NCBI RefSeq assembly: GCF_000626715.1
Contig: NZ_AQRA01000008.1
Location: forward strand, 124,001 to 188,000
Reading direction: 5' to 3'
DNA: 64,000 bases
Source: Aquimarina atlantica
GTDB taxonomy: Bacteria; Bacteroidota; Bacteroidia; Flavobacteriales; Flavobacteriaceae
Shown: positions 41,392 to 50,663 of the stretch, one piece after another
Layout: the number at the start of each line of letters is the position of its first letter
Numbering within the stretch: position 1 is the stretch's first letter
The notes under the pieces: model-generated
Databases searched by the model: none
What the model was told of the DNA's origin: nothing
Seen by the model: only the letters and a program-made list of their open reading frames with translations
Position numbers and translations under genes: made by a program

Positions 41392-42393
41392 ATGGAAGAG
41401 AATAATGCTATTGATATTGCTTCAATCAATCAGAAAATAGAGAAAGAATCTGCATTTGTAGATCTGCTAACTCTAGAAATAAACAAGGTAATTGTAGGTC
41501 AAAAACATATGGTCGAACGATTACTCATTGGGTTATTGGGTCAAGGTCATATTTTGCTGGAAGGGGTTCCTGGTTTGGCAAAAACATTAGCTATTAATAC
41601 ATTGTCTAAAGCTGTTCAAGGTAGTTTTAGTCGTATTCAGTTTACACCAGATTTATTACCAGCAGATGTAGTGGGAACTCTTATTTTTAATATGAAAGAG
41701 AATGATTTTTCGATTAAGAAAGGACCAATTTTTGCCAATTTTGTCTTAGCAGATGAGATTAACCGTGCTCCGGCAAAAGTGCAAAGTGCTTTACTAGAAG
41801 CTATGCAAGAGAAGCAGGTAACCATTGGTGATGAGACTTTTACATTAGACAAACCGTTTTTAGTAATGGCAACACAAAACCCAGTTGAGCAGGAAGGAAC
41901 ATATCCTTTACCAGAAGCTCAAGTTGACCGTTTTATGCTAAAAACAGTAATTGATTATCCAAAATTAGACGAAGAACAACTCATTGTTCGCGCTAACCTC
42001 AAAGGATCTTTTGAGCAGGTAAATCCTGTGGTTTCGGTTGAGCAGATTATTAATGCTCAGAAAGCGGTTAGAGAAGTATATATGGATGAAAAGATCGAAA
42101 AATACATCCTGGATATCATTTTTGCCACGCGTTACCCAGAAAAATATGGTTTAGAAGAACTTAAACCTTTAATCAATTTTGGAGCATCACCTCGTGGAAG
42201 TATCAATTTGGCTACTGCAGCAAAATGTTATGCCTTTATTAAACGAAGAGGATATGTGATTCCTGAAGATGTTCGTGCAGTAATTCTTGATGTACTTCGC
42301 CATCGTATTGGAATTACCTACGAGGCCGAAGCAGAAAACGTAACTTCAGAGGATATCATTAATAAGATTGTAAACGAAATTGAAGTACCATAG
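41392..42393 (+). CDS. moxR: MoxR-type AAA+ ATPase
   Basis: This is a 333-residue ATPase of the MoxR family. Walker A is LLEGVPGLAKTLA (about residues 56-68). Walker B and the following motif are NFVLADEINRAPAKVQSALL (about 114-133). Sensor text is FLVMATQNPVEQEGTYPLPE, followed by EAQVDRFMLK. MoxR ATPases work with VWA-domain proteins as chaperone-like assembly factors. It is the first gene of the moxR-DUF58-(550 aa)-batA-batB-batC-batD-batE run, all on the plus strand with short gaps. Its promoter must lie in 41137-41391. Confidence 0.97.
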   Translation: MEENNAIDIASINQKIEKESAFVDLLTLEINKVIVGQKHMVERLLIGLLGQGHILLEGVPGLAKTLAINTLSKAVQGSFSRIQFTPDLLPADVVGTLIFNMKENDFSIKKGPIFANFVLADEINRAPAKVQSALLEAMQEKQVTIGDETFTLDKPFLVMATQNPVEQEGTYPLPEAQVDRFMLKTVIDYPKLDEEQLIVRANLKGSFEQVNPVVSVEQIINAQKAVREVYMDEKIEKYILDIIFATRYPEKYGLEELKPLINFGASPRGSINLATAAKCYAFIKRRGYVIPEDVRAVILDVLRHRIGITYEAEAENVTSEDIINKIVNEIEVP

Positions 42394-42481
42394 AGGTTTG
42401 GATTTTAGAATTACGATTTTGGATTTTAATATGAGAATCTGAGATCGTTAATCGCAGATTCATCAATCGTAAATCATAATA

Positions 42482-43348
42482 ATGGATACTAAGGAGTTAC
42501 TAAAAAAAGTTCGAAAAATTGAAATTAAGACACGTCGCTTAAGTGACCACATCTTTGGGGGAGAGTATCACTCTACTTTTAAAGGACGGGGTATGACTTT
42601 TAGTGAAGTACGACAATATCAATTTGGTGATGATGTACGTAATATAGACTGGAATGTAACTGCTCGCTATAATGAACCTTACATAAAAGTGTTTGAAGAA
42701 GAGCGAGAACTTACTATGATGTTGATGGTAGATGTCTCGGGATCACAACTTTTTGGTACTCAGGAACAATTTAAAAAAGGAATCATTACCGAAATTGCTG
42801 CAACTTTAGCATTTTCTGCAACTCAGAATAATGACAAGATCGGATTGATTTTATTTACCGATGAAATAGAATTATTTATTCCGCCTAAAAAAGGAAGATC
42901 TCATGTGCTAAGGATTATAAGAGAACTATTAGAATTCGAGCCCAAAAGTAAGAAAACTAATATTACAGAAGCACTGAAGTTTTTATCCAATGTGATGAAA
43001 AAGAAAGCGATCGTCTTTATACTGTCTGATTTTATTGCAGATGATTATCAACATACATTAAAAATTGCAGGAGGAAAACACGATGTTACCGGGATTAGAG
43101 TGTATGATCGAAGAGAAGAAGAAATCCCTAACCTGGGAATGGTACAAATGGAAGATGAAGAGACAGGAGAACTTTTATTGGTAAATACTGGCTCTAAAAA
43201 AACACGAACCAATTACAGTAAATATTATCATGAAAGAGTAGAGTATTTTAAAGATAGTTTTACTCGCAGTGGAGCCGGCTCTTTAAGTAGTAGAATTGAT
43301 GAGAGCTATGTGAAGAAATTGTTAGGCTATTTTAAAAGAAGAGGATAA
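42482..43348 (+). CDS. DUF58 / VWA-like protein of the Bat operon
   Basis: This 288-residue protein matches DUF58. The N-terminal IFGGEYHSTFKGRGMTFSEV and RQYQFGDDVRNIDWNVTAR (about 26-63) are the family signature. A VWA-type fold follows with a MIDAS-like MMLMVDVSGSQLF (about 80-92), IGLILFTDEIE, and IVFILSDFIADDY. It is predicted to be cytosolic and to associate with the MoxR ATPase. The 88-bp spacer from moxR contains wandering TTACGATTTTGGATTTT and AATCGTAAATCAT-type low-complexity text. Confidence 0.95.
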   Translation: MDTKELLKKVRKIEIKTRRLSDHIFGGEYHSTFKGRGMTFSEVRQYQFGDDVRNIDWNVTARYNEPYIKVFEEERELTMMLMVDVSGSQLFGTQEQFKKGIITEIAATLAFSATQNNDKIGLILFTDEIELFIPPKKGRSHVLRIIRELLEFEPKSKKTNITEALKFLSNVMKKKAIVFILSDFIADDYQHTLKIAGGKHDVTGIRVYDRREEEIPNLGMVQMEDEETGELLLVNTGSKKTRTNYSKYYHERVEYFKDSFTRSGAGSLSSRIDESYVKKLLGYFKRRG

Positions 43349-43361
43349 GGAAGATTTAAGA

Positions 43362-45014
43362 ATGACGAATTACGAATTACGATTTGAAAAAAGAAGTATA
43401 CAACCAGGAGCTTTTAGGCTTTTTACCTGGGCGATATTCTTTGTTTTTAGTGGATTTGGAGCTTTTGCGCAGGTTTCTGCAACAATCGACTCTACTACAA
43501 TAGAAATAGGAGATGAGATTCGATATAAAATGCAAGTCGAAGCAGATTCTACCCAGATAGTTGTTTTTCCTGAAGGTCAAACATTTACTCCTTTAGAAGT
43601 AATTGAATCTCAAAAAATAGATACCTCTAGAAACGGAAAACGTTTTAATCTTACCAAAGAATATGCGTTAACTCAATTTGATTCTGGTCATTATACCATA
43701 CCAAGGCAAAAAGTAGTGATTGGTGATAAGGTTTTTTTTACCGATTCTCTTAAAGTTGAGGTTAAAGATGTTTTGGTCGATACCACCAAACAAAAGATGT
43801 ACGAGATCAAACCTCTGGTTGATGTAGATGCCAAATTTGCTTTTGATTGGAAGAAATGGCTCTTATGGATTGGGAGTTCATTACTTATATTAGGATTGAT
43901 TGCTTTTTTTGTATTTAGAAGAAAAAAACGAAAAGCCAATAAAGAGAATGAGCTACCACCCTACGAGAGAGCAATACTGGCACTTCAGAAAATTGACGAA
44001 TCTCATTTATTAGAAAAAGATTCACATAAAGAATACTATTCGCAACTAAGTGATACCGCTCGTAAATATATTGATGAAGAAGTGTATGATCATGCGATGG
44101 AGAGTACAACCGATGAGTTGATTATGAGACTTGATGAAGAGATTAGATCAGGAAATCTTAATTTGGATAAAACCACTATTGAAGAGCTTAAGAATGTGCT
44201 AAAAACTGCAGATATGGCCAAATTCGCCAAATCTAAACCCGATATCATAACAGCAAGAGCAGATCGTAATGTTATTGAGCAAGTGATTCATAAGACAAAA
44301 AGCGCAATACCAGAACCAACCGAAGAAGAATTGTTGGCAGATGAAGAGTATAGAAAAACTGTAGCCGAAAAAAAACGCAGGAAGAGAATTATTTTCGGAA
44401 GCCTTGCGGCCGTAGGGGTGATAGTTACTACATTACTCATCTTTATTTTAGTAAAGGGGTATGATGTTGTAAAAGATACACTACTGGGGCACCCTACAAA
44501 AGAGTTGGCAGAAACCGAATGGATTACAAGTGCATATGGTTCTCCTCCTGTTACTGTTGCTACTCCCAGGGTATTGATTCGTAATGCGTATCAAATGACA
44601 GAAGAACAAAAGCAAATTCTTAAAGGAAATGAAACTTTTGTATACGGAAGTCTGGCAGGAAATTTCTATGTAGTCGTAACCACAGTACAATATAAACAGC
44701 CTACCGAAATAGAATTAGATAAAGTAGTAGAAGGTGTTGTAGGAAAATTTGAATCTTTGGGAGCGAAGAATATTTCTGTAAAGGATGAAGAATATGAAAC
44801 TTTAGGTGGAGCAAAAGGAGTTAAGGTATTTGGTGATCTGGAAATAGTGAACCCTGTAACCAAAAAGAAACAAAAAAACAGCTACTTAATGTTGAATTTT
44901 GCAGAAAATGGTGGATTTCAACAAATCACTTTGGTATATGATGTTGAAGATCGTTATGCGAAAGATGTTGCCGAGCGTATTATTAATTCTGTAGAACTTA
45001 GAAATACCAAATAA
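43362..45014 (+). CDS. Bat-operon membrane protein, BatD-like N-terminus (550 aa)
   Basis: This is a 550-residue protein between the DUF58 gene and batA. A signal peptide (FTWAIFFVFSGFGAFAQ, residues 21-37) is followed by a beta-rich extracytoplasmic domain like that of BatD (VSATIDSTTIEIGDEIRYKM, then FPEGQTFTPLEVIES). A membrane helix WLLWIGSSLLILGLIAFFVF (about 168-187) follows. A cytosolic helical domain has LPPYERAILALQKIDESHLL and ARKYIDEEVYDHAMESTTDE. A second membrane helix lies at about 348-366, then a C-terminal alpha/beta domain. The first residues (MTNYELRFEKRSIQ) come from a spacer repeat, so the true start may be further in. Stop is 2 bp before batA. Confidence 0.8.
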   Translation: MTNYELRFEKRSIQPGAFRLFTWAIFFVFSGFGAFAQVSATIDSTTIEIGDEIRYKMQVEADSTQIVVFPEGQTFTPLEVIESQKIDTSRNGKRFNLTKEYALTQFDSGHYTIPRQKVVIGDKVFFTDSLKVEVKDVLVDTTKQKMYEIKPLVDVDAKFAFDWKKWLLWIGSSLLILGLIAFFVFRRKKRKANKENELPPYERAILALQKIDESHLLEKDSHKEYYSQLSDTARKYIDEEVYDHAMESTTDELIMRLDEEIRSGNLNLDKTTIEELKNVLKTADMAKFAKSKPDIITARADRNVIEQVIHKTKSAIPEPTEEELLADEEYRKTVAEKKRRKRIIFGSLAAVGVIVTTLLIFILVKGYDVVKDTLLGHPTKELAETEWITSAYGSPPVTVATPRVLIRNAYQMTEEQKQILKGNETFVYGSLAGNFYVVVTTVQYKQPTEIELDKVVEGVVGKFESLGAKNISVKDEEYETLGGAKGVKVFGDLEIVNPVTKKKQKNSYLMLNFAENGGFQQITLVYDVEDRYAKDVAERIINSVELRNTK

Positions 45015-45016
45015 CG

Positions 45017-46021
45017 ATGTTTGAAAATTTTACATTTGAAAATCCACAGTTTTTTTGGTTGTTTTTACTACTTCCATTAGCTATAGGATGGTATATATGG
45101 AAACGAAATAAGCAGCAAGCTGCCTTAAAAATATCTAGTGTTAAAGGATTTAAAGTTTCAGGAAGTTGGCTTACCAAACTAAAGCCATTACTGTTTATTA
45201 TGCGTCTAATAGCATTATCTTTAATTATTACTGCATTAGCCAGACCAAGAACAGTAGATGTATCTACCAAAACCAAGACTACCAAAGGTATCGATATTGT
45301 AATGTCTATAGATGTATCTGCCAGTATGTTGGCAAAAGACCTTAGGCCAAACAGATTAGAAGCATTAAAAGAAGTAGCTGCAGAATTTATTAAAGATAGA
45401 CCTAATGACCGTATTGGATTGGTTGTATATGCAGGAGAAAGCTTTACCAAAACCCCAATTACAAGTGATAAATCAATTGTGCTGGGAAGTTTAAAAGATG
45501 TAAAATATGATAATGTCTTAGAGAATGGTACCGCTATAGGAATGGGACTAGCGACATCTGTAAATCGACTTAAAGATAGTAAAGCTAAGAGTAAAGTGAT
45601 TATTTTACTTACAGACGGTTCTAACAATGCTGGCTTTATCGATCCTAAGATTGCTTCAGAACTAGCAGTAGAATATGGTATTAAAACCTATACAATTGGT
45701 ATTGGTACAAACGGAATGGCTTTGGCTCCCGTTGCTATATTACCAAACGGATCTTTTCAATATGGTAGAGTACAGGTAGAAATCGATGAAGATTTATTAA
45801 AAGAAATAGCTAAAGTTACCGGGGGTAAATATTTTAGAGCAACAAATAACAAAAAATTACAACAGATTTATCAGGAAATTGATAAATTAGAAAGAACAGA
45901 TATCGAAGAGTTTAAATTCTATAATTATGAAGAAAAATTTAGATCACTAGTGCTACTGGCGGGATTATTAATTTTTGTAGAATTTTTGTTTAGATATACA
46001 ATATTTAGAAGTTTTATTTAA
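45017..46021 (+). CDS. batA: BatA, VWA-domain membrane protein
   Basis: This is a 334-residue protein. The N-terminus is two membrane helices (PQFFWLFLLLPLAIGWYIW, about 10-28, and LFIMRLIALSLIITALARPR, about 58-77). A von Willebrand A domain follows, with complete MIDAS DVSASMLAKD near residue 95, then RIGLVVYAGESFTKTPIT and VIILLTDGSNNAGFID. It ends with another membrane helix (SLVLLAGLLIFVEFLFRYTI). BatA and BatB probably interact through their VWA domains in an envelope complex, as proposed for Bacteroides aerotolerance. It follows the 550-residue gene by 2 bp. Confidence 0.95.
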   Translation: MFENFTFENPQFFWLFLLLPLAIGWYIWKRNKQQAALKISSVKGFKVSGSWLTKLKPLLFIMRLIALSLIITALARPRTVDVSTKTKTTKGIDIVMSIDVSASMLAKDLRPNRLEALKEVAAEFIKDRPNDRIGLVVYAGESFTKTPITSDKSIVLGSLKDVKYDNVLENGTAIGMGLATSVNRLKDSKAKSKVIILLTDGSNNAGFIDPKIASELAVEYGIKTYTIGIGTNGMALAPVAILPNGSFQYGRVQVEIDEDLLKEIAKVTGGKYFRATNNKKLQQIYQEIDKLERTDIEEFKFYNYEEKFRSLVLLAGLLIFVEFLFRYTIFRSFI

Positions 46022-46029
46022 AAAAATAT

Positions 46030-46062
46030 AAATCTCGAAGGTTTTGAAAACACATGAGATTT
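46030..46062. repeat. Degenerate palindrome between batA and batB
   Basis: AAATCTCGAAGGTTTTGAAA and ACACATGAGATTT form an imperfect hairpin related to AGACCTCACAGG...CCTGTGAGGTCT at 150-182 and 1277-1309, including the following TTAAT. Confidence 0.55.
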
Positions 46063-46079
46063 AATGAATAAGGTAGAAA

Positions 46080-47114
46080 ATGTACATATTAGAAGAGAAA
46101 ATATATTTCTGGTTGTTATTGGGTATTCCAGTACTAATTCTACTATTTTTGGGAGTATTAGTATGGCAAAAGACAGCTCAAAAGAAGTTTGCAGATGCAG
46201 CACTTCTTAAAAAATTGAGCCCTAATCGATCTATCTTTAAATCAGTATTAAAGATCATTGTAATTAGCTTAGCAATAGCCTGTCTTGTGATAGCTTTGGT
46301 TAATCCTAAGGTGGGTACAAAACTAGAAACCGTAAAACGAGAAGGAGTAGATGTCGTTTTTGCGATAGACGTATCTAAAAGTATGCTAGCCGAAGATATT
46401 GCGCCCAATAGATTAGAAAAATCAAAGCAATTGGTTACCCAGATTATCAATAACCTGGCAAGCGATCGTATTGGGATCATTGCATATGCAGGTAGTGCTT
46501 TTCCTCAATTGCCGATTACTACAGATTACGCTTCGGGAAAGATGTTTCTACAATCTATGAATACAGAAATGCTATCTTCTCAAGGAACCGCAATTTATGA
46601 AGCTATAGAATTGGCAAAAACATACTATAATGATGAAGAGCAAACCAATAGAGTTTTGTTTATTGTAAGTGATGGAGAAGATCATGAAGGTAATGTAAAA
46701 GCCATTGCCGAAGAAGCGTCCAAAGAAGGAATTAAAATCTTTACAATAGGTGTAGGATTAGAAAAAGGAGCACCCATTCCTATAAAACGAAATGGTATTG
46801 TACAAACGTATAAGAAAAATAGTCAGGGAGGTACTGTAATTACTAAATTAAACCCGACAACTTTACAGGAAATAGCCAATGAAGCAAATGGCACATACAT
46901 TGATGGTAGAAATACAAGTGAAGTTGTAGAAGAAGTGACTACTGTACTGCAAAATATGGATAAAAAAGAATTTGAAGCCAAGCAGTTCGCAGATTTTAAA
47001 GATCAATTTCAGTGGTTTCTGTTTGCCGGATTGTTATTATTATTTTTAGATATTTTCTTATTAGAAAGAAAAACATCTTGGGTAAAAAAATTAAACCTGT
47101 TTAACGAACAATAG
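46080..47114 (+). CDS. batB: BatB, VWA-domain membrane protein
   Basis: This 344-residue protein is organised like BatA: an N-terminal helix (FWLLLGIPVLILLFLGVLVW), a second at about 59-77 (VISLAIACLVIALVNPK), a VWA domain with MIDAS DVSKSMLAEDIAP near residue 97, RIGIIAYAGSAFPQLPIT and LFIVSDGEDHEGN, and a C-terminal helix (WFLFAGLLLLFLDIFLLE). It is separated from batA by 58 bp that hold a degenerate palindrome (46030-46062). It is probably an inner-membrane partner of BatA. Start ATG at 46080. Confidence 0.95.
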   Translation: MYILEEKIYFWLLLGIPVLILLFLGVLVWQKTAQKKFADAALLKKLSPNRSIFKSVLKIIVISLAIACLVIALVNPKVGTKLETVKREGVDVVFAIDVSKSMLAEDIAPNRLEKSKQLVTQIINNLASDRIGIIAYAGSAFPQLPITTDYASGKMFLQSMNTEMLSSQGTAIYEAIELAKTYYNDEEQTNRVLFIVSDGEDHEGNVKAIAEEASKEGIKIFTIGVGLEKGAPIPIKRNGIVQTYKKNSQGGTVITKLNPTTLQEIANEANGTYIDGRNTSEVVEEVTTVLQNMDKKEFEAKQFADFKDQFQWFLFAGLLLLFLDIFLLERKTSWVKKLNLFNEQ

Positions 47115-47120
47115 TGAGGT

Positions 47121-48008
47121 ATGAAAAAGATTTTATGTGTTATATTATGTTTTCAGATAGGGATCATCTGTTCTCAGGAAGAGAATCGTGATCAAATTAT
47201 TAACGAAGCAAATCAGTTTATAGCTACAGGTAATAAGGTTCTGATTAAAGATGGTAATTTCCCTAAGGCAGAAGGAGAATATAGAAAGGCAATAGCCAAA
47301 AACCCTGTAAACCCTACAGCAAAATACAATCTGGCTAATGCATATTATAATTCTGAAAAATATGATGAAGCTACACATCGTTATACAGAAGCAGCTAAGG
47401 TAGCTTCGGCTAAGTCAGAAAAACATAAGGCATTTCATAATCAGGGAAATACCTATATGGAGCAAAAAAAATATAAAGAAGCTGTTGAAGCTTATAAAAA
47501 TGCGCTTAGAAATAATCCTAAAGATGATGAAACACGGTATAACCTGGCATTAGCTAAGAAAATGCTAGAGCAACAGCAACAGCAAAACGATCAGAATAAG
47601 GATAAAGATCAAAACAAAGATCAGAAAGAGGATAATAAAGATCAGAAAGAGGGAGACGATAAAGAAGATAAAAAGGGAGATGATGGAGATAAGGAAAAAG
47701 AAAAAGGAGAAGATCAAAAGGATAAAGAAGGAGATAAAGGAGAGGATAAAAAAGATGAGGGAGATAAAGAAAAGGATGACAAAGGTGAGCCTAAAGATGA
47801 GGAAAAGGATAAAGGAAAAGATCAAAAAGAACAGGAAGGCGAACCTAAAGATCAACAGCAGCAACAGCAACAGGTTCAGGGTAAATTATCACCAGAGCAA
47901 GTTAAAAGTTTACTCGAAGCTATGAATAATCAAGAAAAGAAAGTTCAGGATAAGATTAACGCCAAAAAAGCTCAGGGATCAAAAGTTAAAACAGATAAAG
48001 ACTGGTAA
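47121..48008 (+). CDS. batC: BatC, TPR protein with Lys/Asp/Glu-rich tail
   Basis: This is a 295-residue protein. A signal peptide (ILCVILCFQIGIICSQ) leads to TPR repeats (about 45-148), such as AEGEYRKAIAKNPVNPTAKY, NLANAYYNSEKYDEATHRYT and YKEAVEAYKNALRNNPKDDE. Residues about 155-250 are extreme low complexity made of Asp, Lys, Glu, Gln and Gly. The end (LSPEQVKSLLEAMNNQEKKV) is a conserved short helix. BatC probably scaffolds the Bat complex in the periplasm. It starts 6 bp after batB. The repetitive codons make the opposite strand appear open too; that is an artefact. Confidence 0.93.
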   Translation: MKKILCVILCFQIGIICSQEENRDQIINEANQFIATGNKVLIKDGNFPKAEGEYRKAIAKNPVNPTAKYNLANAYYNSEKYDEATHRYTEAAKVASAKSEKHKAFHNQGNTYMEQKKYKEAVEAYKNALRNNPKDDETRYNLALAKKMLEQQQQQNDQNKDKDQNKDQKEDNKDQKEGDDKEDKKGDDGDKEKEKGEDQKDKEGDKGEDKKDEGDKEKDDKGEPKDEEKDKGKDQKEQEGEPKDQQQQQQQVQGKLSPEQVKSLLEAMNNQEKKVQDKINAKKAQGSKVKTDKDW

Positions 48009-48017
48009 TTTGATAAA

Positions 48018-48049
48018 AGACATGTTAGGTTTTAAAAATCTAACGGTCT
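48018..48049. repeat. Degenerate palindrome between batC and batD
   Basis: AGACATGTTAGGTTTT and AAAAATCTAACGGTCT form an imperfect hairpin of the same AGAC...GGTTTT...GGTCT family as those at 150 and 1277. It lies in the 55-bp spacer. Confidence 0.55.
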
Positions 48050-48063
48050 AAATAGCATAAAAA

Positions 48064-49830
48064 ATGAAACTAAAACTAATTTTTCTAACACTTTTTCTGG
48101 CCACAATGCAGTTAGCATTGGCGCAGGTGAGGTTTGAGGCTAAAGTAAGCAAGAAAAAGTTAGGTGTAAATGAAAGATTACGAGTAGATTTTGAAATGAA
48201 TAAGGATGGAGATAATTTTACTCCTCCTTCCTTTTCGGGGTTTACTGTTGTAGGTGGACCTAATCAATCTATTAGTAATTCATGGATTAATGGAAAACGA
48301 TCATACGCCAAAACATTTAGTTATTTTCTTGAACCTACCCGTAGAGGACAATTTACTATAAAACAAGCAACTATAGAGATTGATGGGCAAACATATAAAA
48401 CATTACCCATTAGAATTGAAGTTACAGGTGCGGTAGATAAACCCAAAGATGGTAATAATACAGATTTTGTTGCCAGTGAAAACCTTCATCTTATAGCAGA
48501 GGTTTCTAAATCAAACCCCTATTTGAACGAAGCAATAACAGTAGTTTATAAGCTCTATGTTAGTCCGAGAATTAGTGTAAGTAATTGGAGAGAGTTAGAC
48601 AGTCCAAAATATAGCGATTTTTGGAGTCAGGCGATCGATATGAAACAGCTCAAAATTGAAAATGGAGAATATAAAGGAGAACCATATCGTTATGTAGTGC
48701 TTCGTAAGACAGTACTATATCCACAAAAGACAGGTAAATTAAACATAGAACCGCTTACCTTAACCGTCTCTGTAGATGTTCCCACAAAAAGAAGAGATAT
48801 TTTTGGTGGCAGACTATATACAACAGTTAATAAGACTGTAGCCGCAGGTAATAGAGTAATAGAAGCAAAACCTTTACCAATACAAGGAAAACCAGATGAT
48901 TTTTCGGGGGCAGTAGGAGATTTTGATTTTAAAGTAACTACTAATAAAACAGAGCTGGATGCTACAGAATCCCTCGATGCTAAGGTTTTGGTTACAGGTA
49001 ATGGCAATTTAAAGCTATTCGATTTACCAAAGCTTAATGTGCCAAACGGTTTAGAACAATACGAACCGCAGCATAATGAAAGAGTGCGAACGAACCTAAC
49101 AGGTATGGGAGGTAGCATATCTGATACCTATACTTTAGTACCACAATATAAAGGTAAATATCCTATACCATCAATCTCGTTTTCTTATTTTGATTTAAAA
49201 ACTGAAACCTATAAGAGAATTACATCGGATGAGATTGTAATTAATGTAAAAAATGGCCCTGATGGCGGTGATACTGTAGTGACATCAGAATCAGGAGGAA
49301 CAAATAAAAAACTGGTCACCCAAGCAGGAAATCAATTTAGATTCTTAAAACTAAATGCTGGGCTTCAGGCTATTCAAAAAGAACACTTTTTTAAGTCTAC
49401 TGCATATTGGTTATCATTAACTGCACCGTTATTAGCAATTCCTCTATTCCTTTTCTTTGGTAAAAAAAGGAAAGAACGATTAAGTGATATAAGTGGGAAC
49501 AGGGTTCGCAAAGCAGATAAACTTGCTCGTAAATATCTTTCTGAAGCTAAAAAAAATCTAGGAAACCAAAAGGAATTCTACATTGCTATGGAACGAGCAT
49601 TACATAATTACTTAAAGGCAAAACTACATATCCAAACCAGTGATATGAGTAAAGAACGTATCCAAAGACTATTAAAAGAGCGCGATGTTGAAGATGCGAT
49701 ATCTATAGAATTTATTGCATTGTTAGAGAGTTGTGAGTTTGCAAGATACACTCCATCTTCTACTTCGGCAATGCAGCAAGATTATGATAAAGCCTCTAGA
49801 GTAATTGCCTCAATAGATAAACAACTATAG
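48064..49830 (+). CDS. batD: BatD (oxygen-tolerance/BatD family)
   Basis: This 588-residue protein has a signal peptide (LTLFLATMQLALAQ) and tandem beta-sandwich domains outside the inner membrane. Typical text is VRFEAKVSKKKLGVNERLRV, TPPSFSGFTVVGGPNQSIS, a YAKTFSYFLEPTRRGQFTI strand pair, and VLRKTVLYPQKTGKLNIEPL. One membrane helix lies near 447-466 (WLSLTAPLLAIPLFLFFG). The cytosolic helical tail has ALHNYLKAKLHIQTSDMSKE. This is BatD/DUF (pfam13584) organisation. It follows batC by 55 bp, and batE starts 3 bp after it. Confidence 0.95.
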   Translation: MKLKLIFLTLFLATMQLALAQVRFEAKVSKKKLGVNERLRVDFEMNKDGDNFTPPSFSGFTVVGGPNQSISNSWINGKRSYAKTFSYFLEPTRRGQFTIKQATIEIDGQTYKTLPIRIEVTGAVDKPKDGNNTDFVASENLHLIAEVSKSNPYLNEAITVVYKLYVSPRISVSNWRELDSPKYSDFWSQAIDMKQLKIENGEYKGEPYRYVVLRKTVLYPQKTGKLNIEPLTLTVSVDVPTKRRDIFGGRLYTTVNKTVAAGNRVIEAKPLPIQGKPDDFSGAVGDFDFKVTTNKTELDATESLDAKVLVTGNGNLKLFDLPKLNVPNGLEQYEPQHNERVRTNLTGMGGSISDTYTLVPQYKGKYPIPSISFSYFDLKTETYKRITSDEIVINVKNGPDGGDTVVTSESGGTNKKLVTQAGNQFRFLKLNAGLQAIQKEHFFKSTAYWLSLTAPLLAIPLFLFFGKKRKERLSDISGNRVRKADKLARKYLSEAKKNLGNQKEFYIAMERALHNYLKAKLHIQTSDMSKERIQRLLKERDVEDAISIEFIALLESCEFARYTPSSTSAMQQDYDKASRVIASIDKQL

Positions 49831-49833
49831 TGT

Positions 49834-50583
49834 ATGAAAAGAATAGTTGAAGCACTTATTTTTTTAAGTATAGCATTAGGTTTTTCTCAGAATCAGGAAG
49901 CATTTCAGAGAGGAAACTCATTATATAATCAAGAAAAGTATCAGGAAGCTATAGATGCATATAAATCGATTTTAGATGCAGGTCAGGAATCAGCTTCATT
50001 ATACTATAATCTAGGTAATGCAAACTATAAATTAAGTAACATTGGCCCTAGTATTTTTTATTACGAAAAAGCGTTAGCATTATCGCCTAATGATGAAGAT
50101 ATCAAAAACAACCTGGCTTTTGCCCAGAAAGCTACCATAGATGCAATAGATGTAATCCCAGAAGGTTTTATTTCGAGAACATTTAAGAAATTTACTAATA
50201 TGATGGATTTTGATAGTTGGGCATGGTTCTCGGTGATCTGTATTATTGTATTTGTTACCTTGTTTATTTTGTATAATACAGCACATAGCTCTGCAAAAAA
50301 GAGAATATTCTTTGTAGGGTCATGGGCGATATTAATTTTTGGATTATTTGGAGTATTCTTTGCTTTCTCGCAATATAATTATCTAAAGAACAATCAGTTT
50401 GCAATCATTTTTGCCCAGGAAACAACCATAAAAAGCGAACCAAATCTTAGAAGCGAAGAAGTTTTCGAACTTCATGAAGGAACCAAAGTACAGGTGACAG
50501 AAACTGTAAATGATTGGAAAAAAATTAAACTTGCTGATGGTAAAATTGGCTGGATTCCTAAAACCGATTTAAGAGAGCTATAA
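49834..50583 (+). CDS. batE: BatE, TPR + SH3 membrane protein
   Basis: This 249-residue protein has a signal peptide (IVEALIFLSIALGFSQ). TPR repeats at about 22-98 include AFQRGNSLYNQEKYQEAIDA and LYYNLGNANYKLSNIGPSIF, then YYEKALALSPNDEDI. Two membrane helices follow (about 131-150 and 157-175). A C-terminal SH3-like domain (about 190-249) has TIKSEPNLRSEEVFELHEGT and KIKLADGKIGWIPKTDL. It is the last gene of the bat operon. Confidence 0.93.
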   Translation: MKRIVEALIFLSIALGFSQNQEAFQRGNSLYNQEKYQEAIDAYKSILDAGQESASLYYNLGNANYKLSNIGPSIFYYEKALALSPNDEDIKNNLAFAQKATIDAIDVIPEGFISRTFKKFTNMMDFDSWAWFSVICIIVFVTLFILYNTAHSSAKKRIFFVGSWAILIFGLFGVFFAFSQYNYLKNNQFAIIFAQETTIKSEPNLRSEEVFELHEGTKVQVTETVNDWKKIKLADGKIGWIPKTDLREL

Positions 50584-50663
50584 TGGGTTGATAAAATTTG
50601 CAATACATTTAACAACATTTGAAAGCAATACTGTTATTTTTGCTTACTAAAAATTACCCTATA

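Noticed and set aside
47565-47925. Open frames on both strands over the Lys/Asp-rich part of batC (for example an Ile/Phe/Leu-rich minus-strand frame)
   Set aside because: They arise from the repetitive AAA/GAT/GAA codons of the BatC tail; composition is unnatural and there is no start context or neighbour support.
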